This document shows positions 31,963 through 43,219 of a stretch of 64,000 nt of DNA, piece by piece. Numbering within the stretch: the first letter of the stretch is position 1; each line of letters opens with the position of its first letter. Location of the stretch: assembly GCA_963854735.1 (NCBI GenBank), contig OY978099.1, positions 1,674,001 through 1,738,000 on the forward strand, given 5' to 3'. Below the pieces are notes generated by a model, which saw only the letters and a list, made by a program, of their open reading frames with translations, searched no databases and had not been told where the DNA came from. The position numbers and the translations under genes are program-made. Origin of the DNA: Marvania coccoides (taxonomy: Eukaryota; Chlorophyta; Trebouxiophyceae; Chlorellales; Chlorellaceae).

Positions 31963-32744
31963 AGCTTCGACTCAGTGAGGTTAATTTAGAATGTATGTCT
32001 GATTGTTTTGCTCTTTTTTCCTTCTTTTCAAAATAAAAACTTTCTAAAGCAATAGTGGGAAGGCCAAATGCTATTAATTTTTTGGTGAGGGTTTTTCGGC
32101 ACGGATTTTACAGCCTACCGTTCCGAATTCTGAACCTTTTTGAACGCTGAAAGACTTTTTACGTAGCTAACTTCGTCCTTTAATTTTAAAAAATTAAAGA
32201 GCATGTAAAAGACTCGCGGACATAATGCGGGCTGTCGAGATGTGAAGATGAGAAAATAATATCCTTTTTCCTTCGCTATACCATGATCCTAGGCGCATTC
32301 AAGGACACCATAATTATGTTTAACCACGTCAAATTTGTTGAGGAGGGTTGGCCGATGAAAAATTAGTCCCTACAAGTTTTCTTCTCTCCCCCGACGCAGA
32401 GCGGTAAAAAGTCTATAAAAGGTGCGATGGTTGCAGGAAACGGCTTCTATGGGCTATTTCGGTTTCGCTCTTGCTTTATAAAAATGCCAGAAGGCGGCTA
32501 CATACTTTATTGGCTGTTTACATACGACTGGGTCTCTCCGTCAGCCGGTAGTTTTTGAGGACGTACAGCAAAGTATTTTGCAATGGTACACGTGAATACA
32601 TATGGGTTTAAAAATGCAGATCCCCGGTGCTAAACCAAACGATGCAGTAGTTGAATAACCCCAAGTACAGACGACAAAGTAAGAAATAAAAAAGCGAGTA
32701 TTTGTAAATTATTATTTTTGCAATATCAAGTATAAAAGTATACA
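31963..32744. other. AT-rich spacer
   Basis: No supported gene or repeat was recognised. The left end should hold the promoter of the SGNH gene at 31962. Confidence 0.4.
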
Positions 32745-33873
32745 TTATGCTGAGTACTTTTTGGGCAGCTTGCGCGCCCTGGTCGATTTGCCTGGCGCTG
32801 TCACCAGACAGGCCATCATGACGTCCCCGTCTTCCTCCTCCTCCTCCGCTACCTCATCGGCAGCGCGGGCGACTGCACTGAGGGGGCGCTTTGGAGGCTT
32901 CCCAGCAGCTTTCCTACTTTTTGGCGCTGCCCCTCCAGCGGCAACCTGCGCCAGTCGCTCCTCCCAGGCCGCCTGCGACGCCTTCTTCTCATCGGCGGCC
33001 TCTGCGGTGTCGGCCGGCAGCTGATCGCTGTAGAGCCGCAGGAGCTCCACAATTTTCTCTTTCAGCTTCACCTTCGGCAGCATCGCGCTCGGCAGAAAGC
33101 CTCTGGGCGTGGCTGAGCCGCCGCTTGAGCGCCGTCACCTGCGTCTTGGGCACCAGAGGTCCAGGATCCTGTGACGCAGGGCCCTGTCGCAGCGGCTGGA
33201 GGGCCGCGCGGGTGCTCCTCGAGAGGGGCTGCTGCGAAAGTGGCACCTGCAGCGCTGCTGCCGGCGTGGCCGACGCTGCTGCCTCTGCCTGGTCGAGCGG
33301 GACATCAAAAAGGCGAGTGGGGGAGGGGAGGTCGCGTTCCATCGCGGTGGGGGATGCTGGAAGAGGGGCTCGCGGCTGCGGCTGCTGCTGCGGCTGCGGC
33401 GGCGGGGACTGAAATTCCTCCTCCCTCTGGACCCATGTGGACCCCTTCTTCAGAATGGATGGCTGAGGCTTGCGGAGGATATCCTGCCTCCGCCGCGACG
33501 CCGTTTTTAAGTACTCGTGCACCTTCCGCATCTTCTTGTACAGCCCGGTGCCGTTTCCCCAACTTTGACCCTCCGACAAGGGTTTCAAGTCGAAAATTTC
33601 TTCGAATATGACGAGGCAAGGATTCAGCCCGTAGTCCTCCTTTGCGGCGCGGGACCAGTGCATGGAATACGCCCCAAAGCCTGCGTCCATCAGACCATAG
33701 GCCGCAGGAAAGGTGCCTAATGGGCCACGCTGCAGGCCAAGCTCGCGCGCGCGGGACTCAACCGTGGCTGTCACAACTGGTCTTGCAGCCAGTACCACAG
33801 GATGCAAACTGCCTCGCCAGTGAAGCGACGGAGCGGCCTTGGCACTGAAAACAGGTGGTGGGCGGGGAGACAA
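32745..33873 (-). CDS. Uncharacterised protein divergent from the Crypton-type recombinase
   Basis: Two overlapping minus-strand frames appear to belong together. The first, from about 33873, includes LMDAGFGAYSMHWSRAAKED, CLVIFEEIFDLKPLSEGQSW and a Pro/Gln-rich linker. The second, 33083 to 32745, reads KLKEKIVELLRLYSDQL, then an Ala-rich and acidic tail ending RARKLPKKYSA. The shift between them lies near 33080 and could be a short intron or an indel. An AG acceptor (TTTTCAG) just before 33847 suggests a missing upstream exon. The basic, acidic and coiled-coil parts suggest a nuclear protein. It may be the partner gene of the recombinase. Family unknown. Confidence 0.45.
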
Positions 33874-34218
33874 GGTAAGACAAATAAATCATTTGAGTAA
33901 TAGAAAGCGCACCATGTAAATTTTACACTATAACAATATGATTCACAAAGTGCGGGCGACGCTAAACACATCGTGGGCGAAGGACATCTCATTTTCTCAT
34001 GTGAATCGCCTGGAACATCTTACATTTGAAGCTCTGTGCTAAAGTGAGGACGGTAGAGGCTTTAAAACCCAGCCATTGTATTATATAGCCCAGCTCTCAA
34101 CATTACATCGAGTAAATTATAAGAAACGCTTTTAAATCATAATATATTTGAACGTTTTCGTGAAAAGGCTCCAAGAGAGAGAGAGCTCAGGTATGTAAGA
34201 CTTTTAAGAGCTGCAAAC

Positions 34219-34412
34219 GTATACCCTTGTTTCAGAACTCAAAATGGTTGACGTATGAGGAAGTTCCGACGCCCCCGTTTATTAGAGTGGTTGCCGAAGA
34301 AAGACCAGCATTTGGCCTAGTGCCTGTTCCGGATCGGGCGCAGGGCCGCTCCGGCGACATCCGGAAGCAAAAGAAGAAGTTCAAACAAGAAGTAGCCGAA
34401 ATTGGCATTTAA
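34219..34412 (+). CDS. Possible terminal exon of an unknown gene
   Basis: A TTGTTTCAG acceptor at about 34218-34226 leads into NSKWLTYEEVPTPPFIRVVA and then a Lys-rich end (RKQKKKFKQEVAEIGI) with a stop at 34412. It lies only 49 bp before the recombinase start. No upstream exon could be found, so this is tentative. Confidence 0.3.
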
Positions 34413-34460
34413 ATTTGCTGGTTTGACGTTATTATGCGCCCGTAGACAACTACAAACACG

Positions 34461-37400
34461 ATGGATGCGGCAGAGACCATGCCCGGCTCCGCTCCGAGCG
34501 ACTCAGGCCGAACATCTAATCGAAAACGAAAGCCGACGTCGCGCTACCAGGACAGCGACGAAGCTGCCCCAGAACAAGTCAGGGAAGCGCGCAGGACGTC
34601 CGCCAGGGCCGTCCCTGCCCCGGCGGGGCCCACTGAAGAGGAGCTGCAGGAGCTGGTCGACCGTCACGGAGCTGCTGCCCTGGGGCTGAATCCCACCCCA
34701 GCACCCGTGCAGAAGAAGGCCAGGGTCGTCAAGGAGCCCTTCGGCGTCCGCGTCCTCCGCGCTCTCAAGCTGATTTCGCCCGAGGAGTGCCAAGTGGCTG
34801 CCGACGGCACCGTGAAAGTGGGAGGACAGCTGGACACGCTAACAGCCACGTACGACCGCGCCAAGTATCTGTCTTAATTCTTGTACCATTTATTGCTGCC
34901 AGCGGGTTTCAAAAATCTTTTGCCTGTAGGAGAGGGCGTGCCGAGAACATCAAAGCGTTCCTTCAAAAGGCTGGCAACTTCAAGAGCCCTGCCAGCTATC
35001 TGAAACAGATCGAGACCTTTATGGTGCGTTAATTAAACCGCTGCATTATTCTTTTAAGCCCCTTTTGCTGATTATATTTCATTAGATGACTCAATAATGC
35101 ATGAATGCTTTTGCAGTATTTTTCTTTGGAGGCGCACAACAGCTCTGCTGCGCAAGAGTGGGCAAAGAGCCACCTCAAAGCAGACCTCCTGCCTGGAATG
35201 TCGACGGACAGGACCATCGAGGAGGGGAGGACAACGCTGGTGAGGTGCATGGCCTGGGTAGCAGCCGGGACGCCAGGGTGGTACGACAGGCCAGGGGCGC
35301 GGATGCAGACGAAGCGGAAGACGCTGATGGTAAGTATTCTTTTATAATTTTGTATTAGCGCTTTGCTGTTTGCGCTTTGCTGTGCTATCTAGTACTCAAT
35401 TTTTGAAATAATATTATATTTTCTGCAGGACAAGCACACCATCGAGGCGTTCATGTCGGGCTTGCAGGTGGCGTACGAAGCGCAGTGCATGCTGAAGGGC
35501 GGGGACGCTGAAAAGAAGCTGCGAAGCTTTCTTACAGTAGGGCGCGACGTGGACATGTGGAAGAAGACGCTTGGCGTGAGGACCCGAGCGTAAGTATTCT
35601 TTTTTAGCTTTTTCTTGGGCTGCAGCTCTTGCATTTACTTCAGTATGTTGACATTTAATCTATGTTAGGGGCGTCTCCAACGACGCCGACCCCCAGGCCT
35701 TCTCTATTAGCGAAGCTCTGACGCCAGGGAAGCTCAAGGAGATGGCCTCCTCGTTGCTGCTCAGCAGCGCCCCCATGGCCGCGCTCACAAAGTATGTTTT
35801 TTTTTTATCTTTGCCTATTATGCTGTGTGCTTCTTACCCCATCCACACTAAAATATGCAGTTTTGTTTATGTCGAATTATTATGGTGTGCTAAATCAGCC
35901 CACTCTTTGTTTCATGTTACAGTGCCATCATGTGCTTCAGCTTCTCTGCCGTGGCACGGTGCGACGACGTCCGGCAGCTGCTGTTGTGCTCGCTCTGCAG
36001 CCCTCAACAAGTTGAACCGCTCGGCCCCCACCCCTGCTTCATCATCCCTGCCATGGCCAACGACCTGAAGACCATGGAGGTGATCAGTGGCCACATTAAT
36101 GTGCCTTTTTGCATGTCCAGCGTTTTCTTTCGGTCGTAATTGATTTTATAGTATTTATTTCCAATTGTGCAGGCTGGCGGGACCGCTTTCAAAGCGTTCG
36201 TGCGCTCTAGCGACCCGGTAGTTTGCCCGATCCGCAGCCTGGGAATGTATTTATGGGAGCGCTTCGTTTTCAACAGGGAGCCCTTCCCTAGGCCAACCGA
36301 CATGGCTGCGTGGTCGGTTTTATTTATTCTTTCTTTGAGCTTTCTTCATTTGCTGGTTTCATTTCCAGTTCTTCTTCAAACATTTCTATTTTTAGCATTA
36401 TTTTAAATGAAAAAAACAACATTTTTCCTGCAGGAAATCCATTTTTCTTTTCGCTGGCAGCGCCCCTAACAAGGAGCTTGCCTACAAGAACACACACGCA
36501 CAACGCTGAAATCTCCAAGGTCATGCAGCTCGTTGACTTCAATGCTACCCACACCACGCACGCAATGCGGGCTGGGGGCGCTAGGGCGCTGGAGATGCGG
36601 GGGTGAGTGCGCTGTGTGCAATAAATCCTCCCAGTTTTGTGATTTCTTTAGCAGAGAGTATGAGTTCATTCATTCTTGGTTTTTTTGAACTTATTTGCTT
36701 ATTCGTTGTGCGTGAATTGCAACAAGTCATTATCTTAGTCAAGTACGTAAGATTTCAAAATGTTTCCTCAATTTGTTATTGTACTGCTTCTTATTATTTA
36801 CAGGCTGGCCTTGGACAAAGTGCTGCGGTGCGGCGTGTGGAGCCAGACTGTGGCTGAGACCGTGTACCTCGTGAAGTGGACTTATGACATGGTGCTGGCT
36901 CAGGGCGATTTCCCGGGGGCAGCTACAAAGGACATCACGCAGCACTGGCACCCGCGGTTCCTTGTCCCCATCTACGAGGGCGTGGTGGAGTTGATCTTTC
37001 CGTTTGTAACGCAGCTGGAGATGGATCTGGCTGTGCTGAAAAGGAAGTCACCTCTGGTGAATTACCCGTCTGTGCATGCCAGCCTCCGCACCCTCCAGTA
37101 CATTTCCCGGGCGATCTTCCAAGACTCTGTGTTCCTGGTTTCAACCAAGGAGTGCTTTCTCGAGGATGGGTCTTGCCCCAACCGCTTCATTGCGTGGCTG
37201 CAGACCCAGCGGCTTTTTCACCGAGCACTGGCCACCTTCAAGGTGATGGACAAGGCAGGGGTGAGCTAATCGGCATAACTGAATTTTTATATAATGATTC
37301 TTCTTGTGTCCCGTGCAATTATTTATTTTGCAATTTTAAACAGAACATTTTAAACAAAAATCCATTTTTTTTCCCTTCAGTGGATCGAAGCCAATCGGCC

Positions 37401-37875
37401 CAGGACTAGCGACAAAAAAATTGATCGGTTGGCGGAGGCGGTAGGGGCGGTTCAGCAGGGGCAGCAGACGATGCAGCAGACGATGCAGCAGGCCTTTGCG
37501 AGCATGGCGGCCGGCTTAGCAGCTGCTTTGTCCACGGGGACCTTCAACCCCGAGGAGTTCAAAGCCGCCATGGCTAACATTTCAGCTGCGACATCGATGC
37601 CTTCCAAACCCGCCTGGATGGACGCGCAGGCGGCCGAGAAGAAGCGGGACGCAGCGTTGGCAGCGCTGTCGAAGCTGCCGGCAGCAGCTGACCTGCCCAA
37701 GGACCGTGAGGCTGCAGAAGCCTTGGTGGGACAAATCCTCGGTCGTGGCGTAGCGGTTGAGGACGACGAGGACGGCTGCTTCAACTTTTTGATTACTCCA
37801 GGCGGCACCACGCGGCAAACCCCCATTCACGTCGGGCGCGAGGAAGGGGTCAACCTCGAGGCTGCGTTAGAATAA
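34461..37875 (+). CDS. Crypton-type tyrosine recombinase (Ndc10/GCR1-like DNA-binding family), multi-exon
   Basis: Exons read by eye: 34461-34864, 34930-35023, 35117-35329, 35429-35589, 35669-35791, 35923-36079, 36173-36312, 36434-36602, 36804-37260, 37381-37875. All junctions are GT..AG and most join cleanly in frame. The N-terminus is basic with a nuclear-localisation look (RKRKPTSRYQ). The catalytic part shows VARCDDVRQLLLCSLCS (first Arg), FKAFVRSSDPVVCPIRSLGM with YLWERF, THTTHAMRAGGARALEM (His-x-x-Arg), GVWSQT and ETVYLVKW (candidate Tyr). This is the R..H-x-x-R..Y order of Crypton recombinases. The last exon is a Gln/Ala-rich helical tail. Exon 8 needs a one-base shift in an AC repeat near 36490-36505. 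Whether it is mobile, domesticated or decayed is open. Confidence 0.75.
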
Positions 37876-37949
37876 TAATATGTATAATAACAAGTCAACA
37901 TATGCTGTATATAATTACCTCACTGCTTCCATACCGTTATTGCGTGCAG

Positions 37950-38360
37950 CTCGTCCACTTTCTCGTAGATCGCCCTGAAGGAAAGCCCAGCATCGTCGAG
38001 CGGGAGTGGCGATATGCTGACATCGGCCTGAGCGCTGCAGACTTTAGCTGGCGGGCTGGCCATTCAAACAACAACAAGAGGTGGCTGGAGTACAAGAAGG
38101 CGTGGAAGAAGGTGCAGGCGGTGAAGGGGTATTACACCACGTTGACGGGTTGTTCAATGACGGACCGTGATGCGGCGATGAAATGCGATGAGGAGAGGGA
38201 GGCCCAGAAGGACGGCAATAACAAGACGCTCAGCGTGGCGGGGTGGATGGCACGCGTGGACGCGGCTACACGAAACCCGCAGCCGCAGAAGGGGAGGAGG
38301 AAGAAAAGGACAGCCGGGGAAGAGGCAGGGGGAAGCACGGGGGAGGAGGATGGGGAATAA
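37950..38360 (+). CDS. Basic, Trp-containing exon downstream of the recombinase
   Basis: A GCGTGCAG acceptor ends at 37949, then an open frame runs LVHFLVDRPEGKPSIVEREW, WRAGHSNNNKRWLEYKKAWK, and a Lys/Glu-rich tail (KGRRKKRTAGEE) to the stop at 38360. It may be an alternative last exon of the recombinase gene or a separate small DNA-binding protein. I cannot fix a donor for it. Family unknown. Confidence 0.4.
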   Translation, partial: LVHFLVDRPEGKPSIVEREWRYADIGLSAADFSWRAGHSNNNKRWLEYKKAWKKVQAVKGYYTTLTGCSMTDRDAAMKCDEEREAQKDGNNKTLSVAGWMARVDAATRNPQPQKGRRKKRTAGEEAGGSTGEEDGE

Positions 38361-40378
38361 TTGCAAGATTACAAGCTGTGCATCTTCGTGGTACTTACCA
38401 AATAATAATAAATATATATATATATAGCGTAGCGCAGAAAATTATAAACTTCCCTTTCTAGTACATGAGAATATTGAAGGTGGTATATAAAATTACCATC
38501 ATTCTTGCGGCGAAAAATTAATAGTGAACCAATCGCACGAGCGATATTACCTATAGTACTACACAAAATTATGAACGGCAATTTCCTAACTTAATTCTGT
38601 CCCCCAAATACATACATTGAATTGTTGAGACACCTAATAAAAGTCAGTGCACTTGGAAATGTATTTTGGAGCAAATTGACAGTATTTAGGCAAGCTGTTT
38701 ATTTCGTTTTCCACATTCAAAAAATTTCTGCTCAGAGAATTTATTTCATTAATTTTGGAGGGGTGCCCAATGCCCCAAAGGAATCATTTCTGCTATACAA
38801 AATTACTAGGTTCCACAGTGTTGATTATCTGATCGCAGTACTCGTGCAGGACCTCTAGGAAGGGTTAAAAGAGAGCGGCAAGGTAAGCAAATAAATTAGG
38901 GGAGATAAGGAAGAAATGCACTCCAAATATATTTGCTGGACGGGTACAAATGCTGGGTGCGGGAAAATGTTGTTTAGCTAAAATAACCCTGGCTAGAGCC
39001 CGTGTTTAGGGCAATAGAAGCAATCAATATTGCCGCCTGCAAACAATGCAAGTAGTTTGAAGACGAAGCTCGCCCATGACAGTTTACGTGTCAATGTAGG
39101 CGATATGTGGGACTTTTTGAAACGACGGTCTCCAATGCCATCCAGTCTCCCTACACAGCTGCGAACTACTAAATTCGGTGGTGCAGAGCGGTGATATTCA
39201 AGGGCAGGCTGTCAGGGGGCAGGAGGCGACCAAAGCGACAGCCCAAATGTCGAAAGACTATCTGAGCCATTCGACGCTCTTGAAAGTACCGACAAGCGAA
39301 AAGAATAATATTCTCGGATGAAAGATTGAAAATCGCTGTTGGATGCAAGGGCAACTACGTGATATGGAGACGAGAGGAGAAAAACTCGCGAGTTGCAATA
39401 AAACCAGGAGCTTTAACGCGGCCAGGTTGAAAACCCCGGCAGTTTGAACTCCCTTCGCAAAAATGTAATTGCATCTCGAAATTGAAAAGTTGCCTCCTCG
39501 AGGGGACGCGCCGAGGCGCCGAAAGTGTGCGCGCCAACATGCGTTCAGACGATGCGGCCGGCGGGCCACGGGGAAGCGGGTCCGGGAGGCCGGTCCGGGA
39601 CCCCCCGCTCGGTCGGGTCCGCCGGGTCCGGAAAGTCGCTACTCTCTCTATAATGTCGCTCTGGAGCTCATCATCGCAACTGGTTCCCTCAAAGCTACCA
39701 GGAGGGCCCGTGCCCGGGTGAAACAAACTTCGCCTACGGCCTCAGCCATGGCAAACTCTGTCAATTAGCTCTGAAACCAGGTTGGCATGCTTCAGTACAA
39801 TTAAGAGGGATACCACAAATGATTCGAGGTAAATTTTGGCGCGCGGCTCTGAATTGCAATCGCTACCACAATTAAGCCCAGCAATGTAATATGCCTGTTT
39901 CTTTCCTTCAATACCAAGATTAAAATAAAAAACACCAAAATGGTCGCGCGTGCGGTCAAGAAATGGCGCCGGGGGGATGAGGGGGCCTGTTAAGAACGAT
40001 GACTCGTGATGAACTCCTGAGAGTCTTATATCCCTACGCTGCTAGGCATTATCAACATTTCAAATACCAGGGTTGTTTAAGACAACTCAGGACGCATTAT
40101 GAAACGCATTTACATGTTGTATCAGAAGTAAAGATCTTCGGCGGGACATAAACATTGTTTTGCCGCGCTTGCATTGCGTGCTGTGCGAGGAAAAGTATTC
40201 TGCATACCTTAAGATTGCGAAAGGCCGCTTTGGCCACCTATTTATTAATTTTGAAGGTGATTGATTACAAAAAATGGCTGCACGAAAAACGAGCACCTCG
40301 TGCGAAATCGCCCCTCTTCTCCCTCTGCTGGCGTCTCATATGTCGTGTTGGTCTCTGGAGAGCGGTGTATGGGCCTGA

Positions 40379-40767
40379 AACGCGTGGGCAGCGGCGGGAA
40401 CAGGGTGTAAAGATGCAGAATTTCTCCACACCCTAAATTCGAAATTCGCTTGATGAGCGTGAGTTTGGAGACCCCTATATTAAAAGCAGGGCCACAGCTT
40501 TTAATATCATGCTAAAATCGGAGTGAAATAACGCGGATTTTAATTCGGCCGCGAATTAAAATCACCTCCCCCGCCGATTTTATTTCGAAGAAAGCAGGTG
40601 TCCGGAAAACAAAAAATAGCGGGCCTCTTTTTCAATCAAAAAAAAAAATTATGTTCCGCATAATTAAAAACGCCTAGTGGCACTTGAAGATCAAAATAAA
40701 AAGCCTGTTTCAGAAAGGCTCCTCAACGGCCTGTTCGACCCCGAATCAATTGTGGTATCCCTCTTAT
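40379..40767 (+). repeat. Dispersed repeat R2, copy B
   Basis: Nearly identical to 25164-25532, including the 11-bp-arm hairpin, with a small insertion (ATTATGTTCCGCATAATTAA region) after the A run. It continues into the partial tandem copy at 40766-40966. Confidence 0.9.
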
Positions 40768-40966
40768 TTCGAAGAAAGCAGGTGTCCGGAAAACAAAAAA
40801 TAGCGGGCCTCTTTTTCAATCTTCAATTATGAATCAATCTATTATGAATTATGTTCCGCATAATTAAAAACGCTTAGTGGCACTTGAAGCTCAAAATAAA
40901 AAGCCTGTTTCAGAAAGGATCCTCAACGGCCTGTTCGACCCCGAATCAATTGTGTATCCCTCTAAA
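40766..40966 (+). repeat. Dispersed repeat R2, partial tandem copy C
   Basis: Repeats the 3' half of copy B starting TTATTTCGAAGAAAGCAGG and ending at the CGAATCAATTGTG..ATCCCTCT element. It lies 290 bp upstream of the SGNH-like start at 41259. Confidence 0.9.
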
Positions 40967-41258
40967 GTATAAGAAGCAATCCAGCTTTACATATGCAGAA
41001 TTGCGCAACAAACTTTGCTCTCGACTCTGCCGTCTCCTTTGAGCAAGTCTCCACCTATGAGAGCCCTCCCATACGCGTGCCTGATTATTCTTGTGAAAAA
41101 ATTTGGAAATCCAAGTTGAGCTGGCTTGATTCCTAGTCTAAATTACATTGTTTCTTTTCAAAACTTCTTTACAGTTTACACTGAGCGAGCTAGGCACAAT
41201 GGGCGTAATCGACAGCTATACCCCCCCAGTTTTCAAAGTAGAGTGCAATGAAGTGTAC

Positions 41259-42230
41259 ATGCGCACTATCTTCTTCTTGAGCGGCATGATCTCTTTATAT
41301 ACATTGGCCCCATTTGGAAGCAATCCACGCCCTGTTTTTCAAATCAAAGCTACTGCAAGGATGCAAAATTGTTTGGCATTGCCCCCAAGAGATGCTCTTC
41401 TCTCTGATTTGCCTTGGTATCGAGGGCAAAATTGTGGTGTGGCTTCAGTCTTTGAAAGCTTTACTCAGAACATGCAAAATTCTTCGTGGATTGTTTATGG
41501 AGGAGATTCCGTCACTAGGGGTGTTTTTAACCGGTTAATTGAAGAATTAAAGGGAACCGAATGGGAGAGAAATAACCGGAAGGATACTATTCATAATCAT
41601 CACGATAATAAAGTATTTTGCTGCTCCAATATTCGGGACACCAATACGTGTGTGTTTAAATCAATGAATCAATCAATTTTTAAACCTAGTGACACATTTC
41701 AGAGGGTTAGTGCGATTCTTGTTAATAATACGCATGCTCTTTGCTTAACTTGGCACTATAAGCGGGTTTTCCAACAATTAATAACATTTTTGGATGAAGT
41801 TAATGCTCTTTCTATTCCCCCAAATATGCTTATTTTCAACCAAGGGGTGCACGAGATTTTCCAGGAAAATAATATTTCAGAGCTACCAAATGTATTGAAG
41901 CCCCTCCCACGAAAAATGATGGAGCTGTCGTCTACTTCATTCATATACCACAGCATTACCACAATAGCTAGTTTCAAACCTCCATTGATTTATCAGCATG
42001 TGAATAACACGTCAATCGAGGCATTTCACACAATGGCAAACCGAATTCTTCGAAGTATGCCACGCCTCAGAATTATTCCAGCGTTCGAGCTCAGTAAATT
42101 GCCAGGTGCTGAACACGCAGATTGGGTGCATTTTAAATCTGACGGGCTTTCGAAAGCACTTGTAAGCATTGATACCCTATTTTTTTTTAATAGAACTCTT
42201 GAGTTCTGCTATTACAATGCAGATATATGA
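41259..42230 (+). CDS. SGNH/PC-esterase-like type II membrane protein (subfamily A)
   Basis: A single exon; I choose ATG 41259 (MRTIFFLSGMISLYTLAPFG), which places a membrane anchor at the N-terminus as in the paralogue at 19759. An in-frame ATG at 41199 is possible. About 323 residues. The nucleophile block is WIVYGGDSVTRGVF. FNQGVHEIFQ, FIYHSITTIASF and a terminal Asp-x-x-His (ADWVHFKSDGLSKALV) follow. All catalytic positions are kept, so activity is likely. Sequons are frequent. It is probably a Golgi enzyme acting on ester groups of a glycan. A pseudo-copy of a thioredoxin-like exon lies 170 bp downstream. Confidence 0.72.
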   Translation: MRTIFFLSGMISLYTLAPFGSNPRPVFQIKATARMQNCLALPPRDALLSDLPWYRGQNCGVASVFESFTQNMQNSSWIVYGGDSVTRGVFNRLIEELKGTEWERNNRKDTIHNHHDNKVFCCSNIRDTNTCVFKSMNQSIFKPSDTFQRVSAILVNNTHALCLTWHYKRVFQQLITFLDEVNALSIPPNMLIFNQGVHEIFQENNISELPNVLKPLPRKMMELSSTSFIYHSITTIASFKPPLIYQHVNNTSIEAFHTMANRILRSMPRLRIIPAFELSKLPGAEHADWVHFKSDGLSKALVSIDTLFFFNRTLEFCYYNADI

Positions 42231-42399
42231 CCATAGTATGCAAAAAGATACCCCCCTCTCAACATTTAGGACGATTGTTCATTCAGCATGCTCAATCTTC
42301 TTGGAAGACTTAAAATGGTGGCAATTGAGAGAGAAATCGGCGTCCCAGACACATTTTAGTGCCCCTGCGAAGCAAATTTTTGACGGTTCGGTCAATAAA

Positions 42400-42535
42400 G
42401 GAGGTGCCACGGGGCATCATCTTCACGCCCACGATAGTAATGTTTATAAAGGGGAGGAAAGTAGACCATTTCTTCGGTGCAAATCAGCAGCAGCGACGGG
42501 ACCGGATACGGCTGCATTCAGATTGGGGGGTATAA
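42400..42535 (+). pseudogene. Pseudo-copy of the thioredoxin-like 3-3 exon 2
   Basis: The DNA closely matches 16120-16250 of the thioredoxin-like gene and still reads in frame: EVPRGIIFTPTIVMFIKGRK, VDHFFGANQQQRRDRIRLHS, then a stop at 42535. The redox WCxxC half is absent, so no working thioredoxin can result. It is evidence of a duplication between the 16-kb and 42-kb loci. Confidence 0.88.
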
Positions 42536-43219
42536 TAAGTATAATACTAAGTTCCTGTGTTAACTTACTTAAAACTTGCCAATTCATGCTATCCCCCCGT
42601 TTCTTAAAACAAGACGAGCTTAATAATCTCCAGAGTATACTCACAACCCTAAGCTCTACTCACGGGGGGGCCAACTTGCGCGTTTTCTCGACCAAGCCAA
42701 CGGGCGATGGTCAAATACTATGCACTATACATGGATTTTATCAAATTAACACGGATTTGGCAAATACATTACAAACTTATATGTTGAATTTGAGAATTTT
42801 CCACCTGGGGCAGGAGGGAATAATCAGTCTGGGGCTGACAGCCTGTGCAAAAACACCTGGCATATGCTGCTGGCCCCAGGCAATCTCATTTCTTCACCAA
42901 ACTCTTCATGGCTTGTCCACTCAGTAGTGAGACAGATTTCCAGCGTTTGAAGCTTTTCATCAAAGGCAATTGTTAAAAAGGCAATGTGATGTATTGTTTT
43001 TGTCCTTTTCGTGGGCTGCACGAAAAACTGAATGGCATTAGAACTGTAAAAAACATGCTTCGATGATCAGAGTTTTTTTTTTTTTTTTTTGCATGGTCCC
43101 CACTTTTTTAAATCTTGAGGTGCCCCGCCGGGGGTTTATTTATGATATTTAAATGCATAAAACAACAAAAAAAACGCTTCCAATACCCGCATCAGCATTA
43201 TTAAGCTGTTCAATCAAAA
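42536..43219. other. Spacer downstream of the thioredoxin pseudo-exon
   Basis: No supported gene. A run of about 19 T lies at 43072-43090. The right end should hold the promoter of the methyltransferase at 43220. Confidence 0.4.

Larger units (their letters stand above)
38361..41147. other. Long spacer with R2 copies
   Basis: No supported gene over 2.8 kb. A GC-rich patch at 39470-39740 has open frames without recognisable motifs. The right end, 40379-40966, is dispersed repeat R2 in one full and one partial tandem copy. Confidence 0.5.

Noticed and set aside
39258..39768. GC-rich open frames as a gene
   Set aside because: Frames overlap on both strands with no motif, splice pattern or similarity to neighbours.
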